51,312 bases of DNA, from NCBI GenBank assembly GCA_050010535.1, contig JBEKKT010000009.1:1-51312 (forward strand). Reading direction: 5' to 3'. The notes under the pieces were generated by a model. It saw nothing but the letters and a program-made list of their open reading frames with translations. It was not told where the DNA came from and did no database searches. Shown here one piece after another: positions 33,758 through 41,823 of this stretch. Source of the DNA: JAJRAG01 sp050010535. GTDB taxonomy: Archaea > Thermoplasmatota > Thermoplasmata > Methanomassiliicoccales > JACIVX01. Each line of letters begins with the position of its first letter. The first letter of the stretch is position 1. Made by a program: the position numbers and the translations under genes.

Positions 33758-35365
33758 CTAGAGCATCATGTACTCTTTCGGTTTGATGTCGCTCAGCCGG
33801 ATGAATCTGACCTCGTAGAAGTTACCGAGTCCCCTGAGTTCGTCCAGCGCCTCGGCAGAAGCGGGATCGTCAACACTCAGTAGCATCAGGGCCCTGCCAC
33901 CTCTGCTCTCTCTGCCAACACCCATTCGCGCGATGTTTATCCCCCTGCCACCCAGTACCGTCCCGGCCTTCCCTATGACGCCGGGAACGTCGTTGTGAGC
34001 CGTCATTATAAAGTCACCCTCCAGGGGCATGTCGACGTCGAAACCGTCCACTCCTAGAAGCCTAGGCTCGTCGGATGGGAAAGCCGTCCCCCTAACCTCC
34101 CTTTGGAGCCCGTCCGAGTGGATCGTCACCGAGACCGTGTTGAGATGGTGAGAGGCCTCCTCAGACTTGGCCTCAATGACCTGGATGCCTTTCTCTTTCG
34201 CGATCGCATTGGCGTTGATGATGTTCGTGTTCTCTCCGGTGACATTGGACAAAGCCCCTATCACGGCCGAGATGGTGATCATCCTCGTATCTAGAGAAGC
34301 AAGTTCTCCGGAGCATGTGACCTCAATCCTTCGGATCGGACCGTCGACGAGTTGGAACGCGAACGAGCCGAGCTTCTCCGCGATCGGTATGAACGGAACG
34401 ACCTTAGGGTCGACCTTCCCGACTGGTGCGTTCACAGCGTTGGTGATCTTGTGCTCGGCGAGGAACATCTTGACGTGCTCGGCCATCTCGAGCGACACCT
34501 TCTCCTGAGCCTCTCTCGTGGATGCGCCCAGGTGAGGCGTCACCACGACATTCGGCAACTCGAGCAGTTTCGAGCCGGTAGGAGGCTCCTTCTCGAACAC
34601 ATCGATTGCTGCACCCGCGATCTTCTTCGACTTCAGTGCCTCGAACAGCGCCTCCTCGTCGACCAGACCTCCCCTGGCGCAGTTGACGAGAATAGCACCC
34701 GGCTTCAAGAGCTTGAGCTGCTCTTTTCCGAGGATGTGATGAGTGGAAGGAGTCAGCGGCGCATGAATCGTGACGACGTCGGCCTCCTCGAGCGCTCTGT
34801 CGAGCGGAAGGAGCCTTACGCCAACCTTGACTGCCGTTTCTGGCGATATGAATGGGTCGTAACCAATCAACCTCATCTGGAAGGACTTCGCACGCTTTGC
34901 CACCTCCCCTCCGACCCTGCCAATTCCGATGATCGTCAAGGTCTTGCCGCTCAGCTCCATGCCAGTGAATTTCCCACGCTCCCACTTCCCCGACTTGAGA
35001 GACGCGTCCGCCAAGACGATGTTTCTCGCCAGCGTGAGGATCATCGCCATGGTGTGCTCCGCCGCGGAGATTATGTTTGCGGCTGGGGTGTTCATGACTA
35101 GTATGCCCCTTATCGTGGCATGGTCCACGTCGACGTTGTCCACCCCGACGCCCGCGCGGCCGATGACCTTGAGGTTCTTCCCCGCATCGATGACATCGGC
35201 GGTCACTCTGGTCCCGCTCCGAATTATGATCCCCTCATACTCAGGGATTATCCTCAGGAGCTCCTCGTGCGTCAGGTGGGGTCGGACTTCGACCTCCACT
35301 CCGGAATCGCGTCTCAGCATCTCCAGTCCTTCCTTCGAAAGCTCGTCCGTCACCAGCAGCTTCAT
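33758..35365 (-). CDS. serA: D-3-phosphoglycerate dehydrogenase, long form with ACT domain
   Basis: Oxidises 3-phosphoglycerate in the first step of serine synthesis. The 535-residue protein has the substrate domain (IIIRSGTRVTADVI), the NAD Rossmann motif GIGRVGGEVAKRA, the catalytic NCARGGLVDEEAL and the PHLGAST histidine segment, then an intervening domain and a C-terminal ACT domain (about 455-530, DVPGVIGKAGTVLGGRGINI) that usually binds serine for feedback control. Its ATG overlaps the stop of the upstream aminotransferase (ATGA), giving a two-gene serine operon. Confidence 0.95.
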   Translation of the reverse strand: MKLLVTDELSKEGLEMLRRDSGVEVEVRPHLTHEELLRIIPEYEGIIIRSGTRVTADVIDAGKNLKVIGRAGVGVDNVDVDHATIRGILVMNTPAANIISAAEHTMAMILTLARNIVLADASLKSGKWERGKFTGMELSGKTLTIIGIGRVGGEVAKRAKSFQMRLIGYDPFISPETAVKVGVRLLPLDRALEEADVVTIHAPLTPSTHHILGKEQLKLLKPGAILVNCARGGLVDEEALFEALKSKKIAGAAIDVFEKEPPTGSKLLELPNVVVTPHLGASTREAQEKVSLEMAEHVKMFLAEHKITNAVNAPVGKVDPKVVPFIPIAEKLGSFAFQLVDGPIRRIEVTCSGELASLDTRMITISAVIGALSNVTGENTNIINANAIAKEKGIQVIEAKSEEASHHLNTVSVTIHSDGLQREVRGTAFPSDEPRLLGVDGFDVDMPLEGDFIMTAHNDVPGVIGKAGTVLGGRGINIARMGVGRESRGGRALMLLSVDDPASAEALDELRGLGNFYEVRFIRLSDIKPKEYMML

Positions 35366-36426
35366 TTCATTACCTCCAGCACCTCATCTATGTTTCTCAC
35401 CAGAAGCTTGACATCATCAACGGTAAGGTCGCCCATGTGACCGATCCTGAAAGTCTGTTCCTTGATCTTCCCATAACCCGCGGAAATCTCAAATCCCTTG
35501 TGCTTCAGCATCGCATGCATGGTTCCGAAGTCCGTGTTGCCCTTCCGAATCACCGTGATAGTGTTCGACCTATGATCTTCCTCAGCATACAGCGCGAAGC
35601 GATTCTCCGCCCAGGACCTCACGACTCGTGCCATCTCCGCGTGCCTCCGACACCTGTTCGCCATGCCTTCCTTGATAATGCGGTCGAGCTGGAAGTCGAG
35701 GCCGTACAACAATGAAATCGGCGGCGTCGTCAGAGAGAGGTCCTTGTCCGCGTACTTCTTGATCTCGACCAGGTCGAAGTAGTAGCCGCGGCACTCGACC
35801 TTCCTTGCCTTCTCGAGCAACCTATCGCTCACACATATTATCGCAAGTCCAGGAGGAAGGGCGAGCGCCTTCTGCGTCCCGAAGACGAGCGCATCGATGT
35901 CGAGCTTCCTCAGATCGAAATCGATGCCCCCCACTGCGGTTACGCCGTCGACGAAGATCAGTGGGTCGTGCTTCATCCTTACGGTATCAATCATATCGCG
36001 AAGAGGGTTCAGGACGCCCGTCGAGCTCTCGTTAGAGACTATCGCGACCGCCTCCACGTCGTCGTCCACTCTATCTTCGACGTCGTTTGCCTTCACCGCG
36101 AGACCCCACGGCACATCGATCTTCTGAACGGCTTTCCCATTCGCGGACCCTATCGTCTGCCAGCGTTCGCCGAAGGAGCCGTTGGATATGCCGAGCATCT
36201 TCTTGCTCACGCCGCACCTCACGCACGACTCGAGGAAACCGGAGGCCGAAGCGGGCGCCATCAAGATGTGCATGTCCGTGTCGAGGACCTTGTGCAACTT
36301 CTCCACTATCCCCTTCTGAAGCCTGGTGTAATCCTCCCCGCGGTGGATTATCATCGGCTTCGTCATTGCCTCCAAGACCTCATCCCGGACCTCGACAGGA
36401 CCAACAGTGAACAATCTACGACTCAC
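35362..36426 (-). CDS. Class V aminotransferase (alanine/serine-glyoxylate or phosphoserine type)
   Basis: A PLP aminotransferase of 354 residues. The N-terminus RLFTVGPVEVRDEVL is typical, with MAPASASGFLES, IFVDGVTAVGGIDFD (PLP Asp at 160) and the Schiff-base lysine K186 in FGTQKALALPPG. Archaeal members of this family can serve as phosphoserine aminotransferase, and translational coupling with serA supports that role; serine/alanine-glyoxylate activity is the alternative. The start is taken as GTG 36426. A GTG at 36456 would add ten residues through a G9 run. The leader has unusual structure, described separately. Confidence 0.88.
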   Translation of the reverse strand: MSRRLFTVGPVEVRDEVLEAMTKPMIIHRGEDYTRLQKGIVEKLHKVLDTDMHILMAPASASGFLESCVRCGVSKKMLGISNGSFGERWQTIGSANGKAVQKIDVPWGLAVKANDVEDRVDDDVEAVAIVSNESSTGVLNPLRDMIDTVRMKHDPLIFVDGVTAVGGIDFDLRKLDIDALVFGTQKALALPPGLAIICVSDRLLEKARKVECRGYYFDLVEIKKYADKDLSLTTPPISLLYGLDFQLDRIIKEGMANRCRRHAEMARVVRSWAENRFALYAEEDHRSNTITVIRKGNTDFGTMHAMLKHKGFEISAGYGKIKEQTFRIGHMGDLTVDDVKLLVRNIDEVLEVMK

Positions 36427-36511
36427 AGATGCCCCCCCCCAGAAGCTCCCACACACGATTCTTCAGGACCCGGTGGGGAAGCAGAGGGAGGGCATCTGTG
36501 ATGCTCCTCCC
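36423..36511 (-). promoter_or_regulatory. Serine operon leader: anti-start helix and competing hairpin
   Basis: On the transcribed strand, 36440-36423 reads GGGGGGGGGCAUCUGUGA and contains the ribosome-binding region and the GUG start. The segment from 36501 to 36484, UCACAGAUGCCCUCCCUC, can pair with all 18 bases (two G-U pairs). The same segment also forms a local hairpin at 36511-36486 with 11 pairs (GGGAGG and GCAUC against GAUGC and CCUCCC, one bulged A). The two pairings exclude each other, as in translational switches. The loop of 43 bases and the roughly 235-nt leader leave room for a sensing part, but none is recognised. Confidence 0.55.
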
Positions 36512-36823
36512 CATCCGCCTCCACACCCAGAGCCGAGCAAGCAGTTTCGAAAACCCACCAGTCCCGATATCGCGCTCGACATGCCTAACCGGTCCCCTGT
36601 GTCGACCGACGATCGACCGCGAAAACTTGGAACACCGGGCGTGTCAATGGATAGCATGTTGTGGCAGTAACACGAACGTGCGAATATAAAACTTCCTACG
36701 TTATAGAGATTATACATAGAAATTGTCCTAGTCCCTGGGTCCATGCCCGATGATGACGGGGACGTTTCATCGTCACTCGACCGTTAGATACAATTATATC
36801 GCATCCACACAATCCTCTGAGAG
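36512..36823. other. Divergent control region between serine operon and wecC
   Basis: No gene is supported. The minus-strand TATA box GTTTTATATTC at 36682-36692 would start the serine operon near 36660; a second A/T-rich box lies at about 36703-36720. The wecC TATA box is at 36792-36800. A C-box-like GATGATGA near 36749 lacks convincing partners. Confidence 0.5.
36792..36800 (+). promoter_or_regulatory. TATA box for wecC
   Basis: AATTATATC is centred 28 bases before the ATG at 36824, so the transcript is probably leaderless; no good binding site precedes the start. Confidence 0.55.
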
Positions 36824-38122
36824 ATGGTCAAGCCGAATGTAGCAGTGGTTGGGCTCGGTTACGTCGGCCTGCCTGTCGCATGCGTATTCGCCGAGAGCGG
36901 TCATCCGACCGTGGGCATCGATATCGACAGGAAGAAGGTCGACCTAATCAACAAAGGCATATGCCCGATCCCCGGCAAGGAGCCCGGCCTCGGCGAGCTT
37001 CTCTCTAGATCAACTGAGGAGGGGGTGCTGCGGGCAACGACCGATCCATCGGCGTGCTCGAAGGCCGATGCAATCTTCATCTGCGTCGACACCCCGATAG
37101 ATGACACGAAGAACCCACTGTTGGACTGCCTTTTGAAGGCTGCCTCGGACGTTGGCAAGCACATGAAGAAGGGCGCCCTGATCTCCGTCGAGTCAACGAT
37201 TCCTCCGGGCACGATGCGGAATAAGATCATTCCGATCCTCGAGAAAGAAAGCGGCATGAAAGCCGGAAGAGATTTCTCGGTCGTTCATTGCCCGGAGAGG
37301 GTCATGCCAGGCCTTCTCCTCAGGAACATCAAGAACTATGAGAGAGTCATCGGCTGTCTGGATGAGATTTCGCTCAAGAAGGGCAAGGCGTTCTACTCCT
37401 CGGTAGTCGACGGCAAGCTGCACCCCACGGACCTGATCTCCGCCGAGATCACGAAAACCATCGAGAACACTTATAGGGACGTCCAGATTGCATTCGCGAA
37501 CGAGGTCGCGCTCGCCTGCGAGGAGCTCGGCGCGGACGCGTACGAGATACGAAGGCTGGTCAATACCTGCCCGTTTAGGGACATGCACGTTCCTGGGGCC
37601 GGCGTCGGAGGTCACTGCCTCCCGAAAGACCCGTGGCTGTTCGCCAGCGCAATCTCCGAGAGCTCGACGAGCATGATTGAGACGGCGAGGGCGATCAACG
37701 ATTCGATGCCAGAGCATCTCGCGGAGCTTGTCGTCGAGGCGCTCGACGAGGCTGGACTGAGGATGACGGGTTCGAAGGTCGCGATCTTCGGCCTCGCATT
37801 CCTGAAGGACTCTGGCGACTTGAGGAACTCGCCCGCCCTGAGGGTTGTTGATAAGTTAGTGGGCGAGTCGGACATCATCGTGCACGATCCGTTCGTCGAG
37901 AAGGGTTACAGGGGCCCCTTGACGAGGGATATCGATGAGGCACTGCGCGGCGCCGACTGTGCGGTCTTCGTGACCGAGCACACCATCTATGAGTCGCTGA
38001 ATCTCAAGGAGATGGGAAAACTGATGAGGACGAAGACGATCGTCGACGGACGGAACCTGTTCGATTCGTCGGAGTGCAGGAAGCAAGGGTTCGTGTACAA
38101 AGGGATAGGAAAGGGCAAGTAA
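36824..38122 (+). CDS. wecC: UDP-N-acetyl-hexosamine 6-dehydrogenase (WecC/WbpA family)
   Basis: NAD-dependent four-electron oxidation of the C6 of UDP-ManNAc or UDP-GlcNAc to the uronic acid. The 432-residue protein has the Rossmann motif VAVVGLGYVGLPVA, the FICVDTPID loop, VESTIPPGT, CPERVMPG, and the catalytic cysteine in GAGVGGHCLPKDPW. The C-terminal domain begins near KVAIFGLAFLKDSGDLRNSP. It is convergent with the threonine aldolase, one base apart. With the WecB-like epimerase it would make UDP-ManNAcA; with the trio at 23.8-26.3 kb, UDP-diacetamido uronic acids. Confidence 0.93.
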   Translation: MVKPNVAVVGLGYVGLPVACVFAESGHPTVGIDIDRKKVDLINKGICPIPGKEPGLGELLSRSTEEGVLRATTDPSACSKADAIFICVDTPIDDTKNPLLDCLLKAASDVGKHMKKGALISVESTIPPGTMRNKIIPILEKESGMKAGRDFSVVHCPERVMPGLLLRNIKNYERVIGCLDEISLKKGKAFYSSVVDGKLHPTDLISAEITKTIENTYRDVQIAFANEVALACEELGADAYEIRRLVNTCPFRDMHVPGAGVGGHCLPKDPWLFASAISESSTSMIETARAINDSMPEHLAELVVEALDEAGLRMTGSKVAIFGLAFLKDSGDLRNSPALRVVDKLVGESDIIVHDPFVEKGYRGPLTRDIDEALRGADCAVFVTEHTIYESLNLKEMGKLMRTKTIVDGRNLFDSSECRKQGFVYKGIGKGK

Positions 38123-38123
38123 C

Positions 38124-39152
38124 CTACCTTAGGCGTTCGACGCGGCCGATTGTCTCGTCGATCTCTTCTGCCGTGATACCCCTGTGCGTGACGAACCTGA
38201 CCCTGCCACCGCCGAAGTCGACCGCCAAGATCCCGTTCTTCTTCAACTTCTCAACAAATTGTCCCGAGTCTAAGCCCATTGGCGTGACGTCCACGAGCAC
38301 GATGTTCGTCTGGACCGTCCTCATGTCGACTTTTATCGTCTCCAGACCCTTCAATCCGAGCGCAAGCCTCTTCGCGTTGTCGTGGTCCTCTTTAAGGCGG
38401 TCCACCATCTTGGTGAGAGCGATGATGCCCGGTGCTGCGATCACGCCGGCCTGCCTCATCCCGCCTCCCAGCATCTTTCGTGTCTTCCTCGCCTTCTCGA
38501 TGAACTCGGAGCTCCCGACGATCACCGATCCAACAGGCGCAGACAGGCCCTTCGACAGACAGAAGCTGGTGCTGTCGACATGCTTCGCATACTCCTTCAC
38601 ATCGACACCCAGTGCCACCGCGGCGTTGAATATCCTCGCGCCGTCGATATGGACTTTCATTCCGAACGAATGAGCGGTCTTCGCAACCACCGCGACCTGC
38701 TTCGGAGTCCAGACCGTTCCGCCCGCCCTATTGTGCGTGTTCTCTATCTCGACCAATGTCGAAGGCGGGAAGTGCAGGTCCTCGCCCCTGACCGCGCCCG
38801 CGACCTGTTCCGGGGTGAACACTCCCATGTTGCCCTTGATCAGTCGGGGGATCACGCCAGCCACGGCGGACATCCCTCCGACCTCGTAATAATAAATGTG
38901 AGCCTCCGACTCGACGATCATCTCGTCCCCTTTCTTGCAGTGCACCATGACCGATATCAGATTGCTCTGGGTGCCGCTCGGCGTGAACAGAGCGTCATCG
39001 GTTCCGAAGCGCGTCGCGGAAAGTTCCTCAAGCTTGTTGACTGTCGGGTCCTCTCTCGAGACATCGTCTCCAAGGCCAGCATCCATTATGCTGAGCATCA
39101 TCTCTTTGGTGGGAAGCGTTACAGTGTCGCTCCTAAGATCGATCGTTCTCAT
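38124..39152 (-). CDS. ltaE: Low-specificity L-threonine aldolase
   Basis: PLP enzyme that cleaves threonine or allo-threonine to glycine and acetaldehyde. Key segments are TIDLRSDTVTLPT, FTPSGTQSNLI, EAHIYYYEVGG, IENTHNRAGGTV, VHIDGARIFNAAVALGV and the PLP lysine in STSFCLSKGLSAPVGS. The length of 342 residues is normal. The ATG at 39152 follows an in-frame TAG closely. It may supply glycine and connects to the serine genes nearby. Confidence 0.94.
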   Translation of the reverse strand: MRTIDLRSDTVTLPTKEMMLSIMDAGLGDDVSREDPTVNKLEELSATRFGTDDALFTPSGTQSNLISVMVHCKKGDEMIVESEAHIYYYEVGGMSAVAGVIPRLIKGNMGVFTPEQVAGAVRGEDLHFPPSTLVEIENTHNRAGGTVWTPKQVAVVAKTAHSFGMKVHIDGARIFNAAVALGVDVKEYAKHVDSTSFCLSKGLSAPVGSVIVGSSEFIEKARKTRKMLGGGMRQAGVIAAPGIIALTKMVDRLKEDHDNAKRLALGLKGLETIKVDMRTVQTNIVLVDVTPMGLDSGQFVEKLKKNGILAVDFGGGRVRFVTHRGITAEEIDETIGRVERLR

Positions 39153-39199
39153 CTAGGCTCATCTCGCAAGGGATGCGTAAAGGGAACTTCGTTAAATAA

Positions 39200-40186
39200 C
39201 TAGCGCTCCTGGGGGACGGTTATCCTCTTCCTCTCCTTGAGAGACCTGGACGCTGCCTCGCACACCCGAAGGTTCGCCACAGCGTCCCACCCACAGGCTT
39301 GTAGATTCCTGCCCGATCTCACGGCCGCCAGGAAGTCATCCAATTCTCTTTTCAAGGGCTCCTCCTTCTTCAGAGACATGCGGCGAACGTCGTACTCGAG
39401 CGGTATCTGGAACATGTTGCTAGGATCGATCTCACGGATCCTCGAGGACGCCATCTCGAGCCTCTGATCGATGTAGTCCAGCTGGACGAAGCTCTCACTG
39501 CACGTCAGCGACACCCTTCTCACCTTCATTGGCGTCAGCCAGTTCGCCTCGACAAATCCAGTCACACCCCCCTCGATCTCTAGGAGGAGGTTGACGAAAT
39601 CCTCGAATCGTGTCTTAGCGAATCTGCCGCCAAGTGCGTATACCGCGAGAATCTCGGACGCCGTGATGTGTCTGATGACGTCGACATCGTGAATCGCCAG
39701 ATCCATGATGACGCCCACGTCCCTGATCCTCGAAGGGAAGGACGACACCCTCCTCGACTCCAAAGAGATGAGCTTGCCGAACTTACCCCCCTTCAGCGCA
39801 TCCCTCGCCGCGGAGACCACGGGATTGAATCTCTCGACAAATCCGGCCGCGAGCAACGTGCCTTCCTTTTCCGCCGCGAGGCACAGCGACCTCGCCTTCT
39901 TCGAGTCGCCGGTGAAGGGCTTCTCGAGCAGGATCGGCTTCCCGGCCCCGATCGCTTCCATCGCCACCTTATAGTGATTCTCTGTAGGCGTGCAGATGCT
40001 CAGCGCCTCGGCGCTCTCTATCAGATCGCTGGCTTTCGAGAAGGCTTTCGTTCCGAAGCGCTCCGCCACCCTCTTCGCCTGATTCTTGTCGACGTCGCAC
40101 ACACCAACAAGATCAGAGATCTCGGAGTACAATCTCGCGTGGTTCTGGCCCATGGAGCCGACGCCGATGACGCCCGTCTTCGTCAC
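39200..40186 (-). CDS. Gfo/Idh/MocA oxidoreductase, possible UDP-GlcNAc 3-dehydrogenase (second copy)
   Basis: NAD-dependent dehydrogenase of 328 residues. The Rossmann motif is TGVIGVGSMGQNHARLY; the conserved lysine is in LLEKPFTGD; and the active-site segment is VIMDLAIHDVDVIRHI. It resembles the euryarchaeal UDP-N-acetylglucosamine 3-dehydrogenase as much as the copy at 23815 does. The GTG start at 40186 is the first available. Two paralogues in one glycan neighbourhood may divide work between GlcNAc and uronate forms, or act in different sugars. Confidence 0.82.
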   Translation of the reverse strand: MTKTGVIGVGSMGQNHARLYSEISDLVGVCDVDKNQAKRVAERFGTKAFSKASDLIESAEALSICTPTENHYKVAMEAIGAGKPILLEKPFTGDSKKARSLCLAAEKEGTLLAAGFVERFNPVVSAARDALKGGKFGKLISLESRRVSSFPSRIRDVGVIMDLAIHDVDVIRHITASEILAVYALGGRFAKTRFEDFVNLLLEIEGGVTGFVEANWLTPMKVRRVSLTCSESFVQLDYIDQRLEMASSRIREIDPSNMFQIPLEYDVRRMSLKKEEPLKRELDDFLAAVRSGRNLQACGWDAVANLRVCEAASRSLKERKRITVPQER

Positions 40187-40305
40187 AGTGCGTAATACGC
40201 CATTGTCGCTTATTAAGCGTTATCCATTCGCCGTCGCGCTCTGGCACTAGGGGGACGGAACAGCAAGGGATAAATCGCAAGGGGACAATCTCTTATACGA
40301 TAGGG
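40187..40305. other. Short divergent gap before the Trm112-like gene
   Basis: A/T-rich GGATAAATCG at about 40266-40275 is a plausible promoter element for the small plus-strand gene. Nothing else is seen. Confidence 0.3.
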
Positions 40306-40488
40306 ATGAAGCGAAAGCTACTCGACATACTAGCCTGCCCGATCTGCAAGTACCACCCGCTGGAACTTGAGGTTTACAAGGAGGACGACAAGGAGATCGT
40401 CGAGGGAAACCTCCGGTGCCCGAAGTGCGGGATCGACTATCCGATCGAGGACGCAATACCGAACATGCTCCCCCCGGAAGGCAAATGA
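40306..40488 (+). CDS. Trm112-family small zinc protein
   Basis: A 60-residue protein with two CPxC knuckles: ACPICK near residue 11 and RCPKCG near residue 38, then YPIEDAIPNMLPPEG. Trm112 proteins bind and activate methyltransferases that modify tRNA, rRNA and release factor; this is a good match in length and pattern to the archaeal form. Its partner is not in the window. The ATG at 40306 follows TAGGG. It is convergent with the aspartate aminotransferase. Confidence 0.88.
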   Translation: MKRKLLDILACPICKYHPLELEVYKEDDKEIVEGNLRCPKCGIDYPIEDAIPNMLPPEGK

Positions 40489-40502
40489 GCCACGCCGGCC
40501 CT

Positions 40503-41666
40503 CTAAGCAGGAAGCTTCGACAGCGCCTCTTTCATCCTCTCTATCGCTTCTGTTATGACTTCCCTGCTCGCTGCGTACGACAGCCTCAGGAACCCTTCCC
40601 CGGAAGGTCCGAACGCGGAGCCCGGCGTCACTGCGACATGCGCCTTCTCGAGGAGATACGCCGTCAGATCGTCCGACCCCATCTTGACATCGTACTTCGG
40701 GAAGACATAGAATGTCCCCTTCGGGCGATGGCAATGCAAAGATGGTATGTCCTCCATCATATCGCATATTAGGTTCCTTCTCGCGCGGAACTCGTTAACC
40801 ATCTCTCCGACTGAATCCTGCGGTCCCTTGAGCGCCTCAACAGCCGCCTTCTGCACGAAGGAAGTGACGCACGTCAGCGAGTGGGTCTGCAGTTTATTGA
40901 TCTCCTTGACCATCTCGGTCGGGGCCGCGATCCAACCTATCCTCCAGCCCGTCATGGCGTAGGTCTTGGAGAAACCGTTGGTAGTTATGGTCCTCTCGAA
41001 CATCCCGTCAAGGGAGGCGATCGAGTAGTGCTTCGCACCATCGTATATGATCTTCTCGTACACCTCGTCGCTGAAAACGAGGAGATCGTGATCCTTCGCC
41101 AAATCCGCGATTCCCCGGACGTCCTTCTTCGTCATCACGGCGCCGCAAGGGTTCGAAGGCGAGTTGATCAGTATCAGCTTGGTATTTCGGTTGATTAGCT
41201 CCGCGACACTTTCGGGCTTGACACGATACTCGTCCTCAGGGCTCAGCTTGAGGTACCTCGGCGTCGCACCCGCCAGTCTCACACAAGCGTCGAAGGTCCC
41301 CCAAGTGGGGTCGGGAACTATGGCCTCATCGCCTTCATCAAGCATGGCGAACATGCTCATGAATATCGCTTGCTTCGTCGGCGTGATCAGGATATTGCCC
41401 TCGTTGCAGGGGATCTTGTTGTCCCTAACGCACTTCTCAGCCACCGCTTTCTTCAATTCGGGAATACCGGCCGAGGGAGTGTAATGAGTGAAGTGATTCC
41501 TGAGCGCAGAAATGCAAGCGTCGGTGATATTGTCGGGAGTCGGAAAATCCGGCTCTCCCATTGATAGGGACAGAACGTCGATCCCTTCCTGCTTCAGCTT
41601 GCTCACGATGTTCGATATCCTTACGGTTCCAGATTCTGCTACGCTGCCAAGCCGTCTTGACACCAT
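40503..41666 (-). CDS. aspC: Aspartate (class I/II) aminotransferase
   Basis: PLP aminotransferase of 387 residues. Key segments are LSLSMGEPDFPTPDNI, HYTPSAGIPELKKAV, PTKQAIFMSMFAMLDEGDE, NSPSNPCGAV, the PLP lysine in TNGFSKTYAMTGWRIGW, and the terminal arginine in FLRLSYAAS. It probably uses aspartate and 2-oxoglutarate, though related archaeal enzymes also take aromatic amino acids or alanine. The ATG at 41666 is used; a longer frame to 41849 covers the pdxS promoter and lacks family character. Confidence 0.93.
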   Translation of the reverse strand: MVSRRLGSVAESGTVRISNIVSKLKQEGIDVLSLSMGEPDFPTPDNITDACISALRNHFTHYTPSAGIPELKKAVAEKCVRDNKIPCNEGNILITPTKQAIFMSMFAMLDEGDEAIVPDPTWGTFDACVRLAGATPRYLKLSPEDEYRVKPESVAELINRNTKLILINSPSNPCGAVMTKKDVRGIADLAKDHDLLVFSDEVYEKIIYDGAKHYSIASLDGMFERTITTNGFSKTYAMTGWRIGWIAAPTEMVKEINKLQTHSLTCVTSFVQKAAVEALKGPQDSVGEMVNEFRARRNLICDMMEDIPSLHCHRPKGTFYVFPKYDVKMGSDDLTAYLLEKAHVAVTPGSAFGPSGEGFLRLSYAASREVITEAIERMKEALSKLPA

Positions 41667-41783
41667 CGAAAAAGGGGAGCAGACGGCTAGTATTTTAGCC
41701 TTTTCTGATGTCGAAGACACATGACGGCCATACCTGCGAGAACCGCAAGGATGCACTGGATAGCCAACGGCGACTACGAAAAT

Positions 41784-41820
41784 CATATATAAGAGTCGGA
41801 GACTAACCCGATAGGGTGAG
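41784..41820 (+). promoter_or_regulatory. pdxS promoter and ribosome binding site
   Basis: CATATATAAG at 41784-41793 is the clearest TATA box in the window. AGGGTGAG ends four bases before the ATG at 41824. A minus-strand box for aspC lies at about 41686-41700. Confidence 0.65.
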
Positions 41821-41823
41821 TCA

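Noticed and set aside
36745..36820. GATGATGA and CTGA as a possible box C/D guide RNA
   Set aside because: No convincing D' and C' boxes or closing stem; the region overlaps the wecC promoter.
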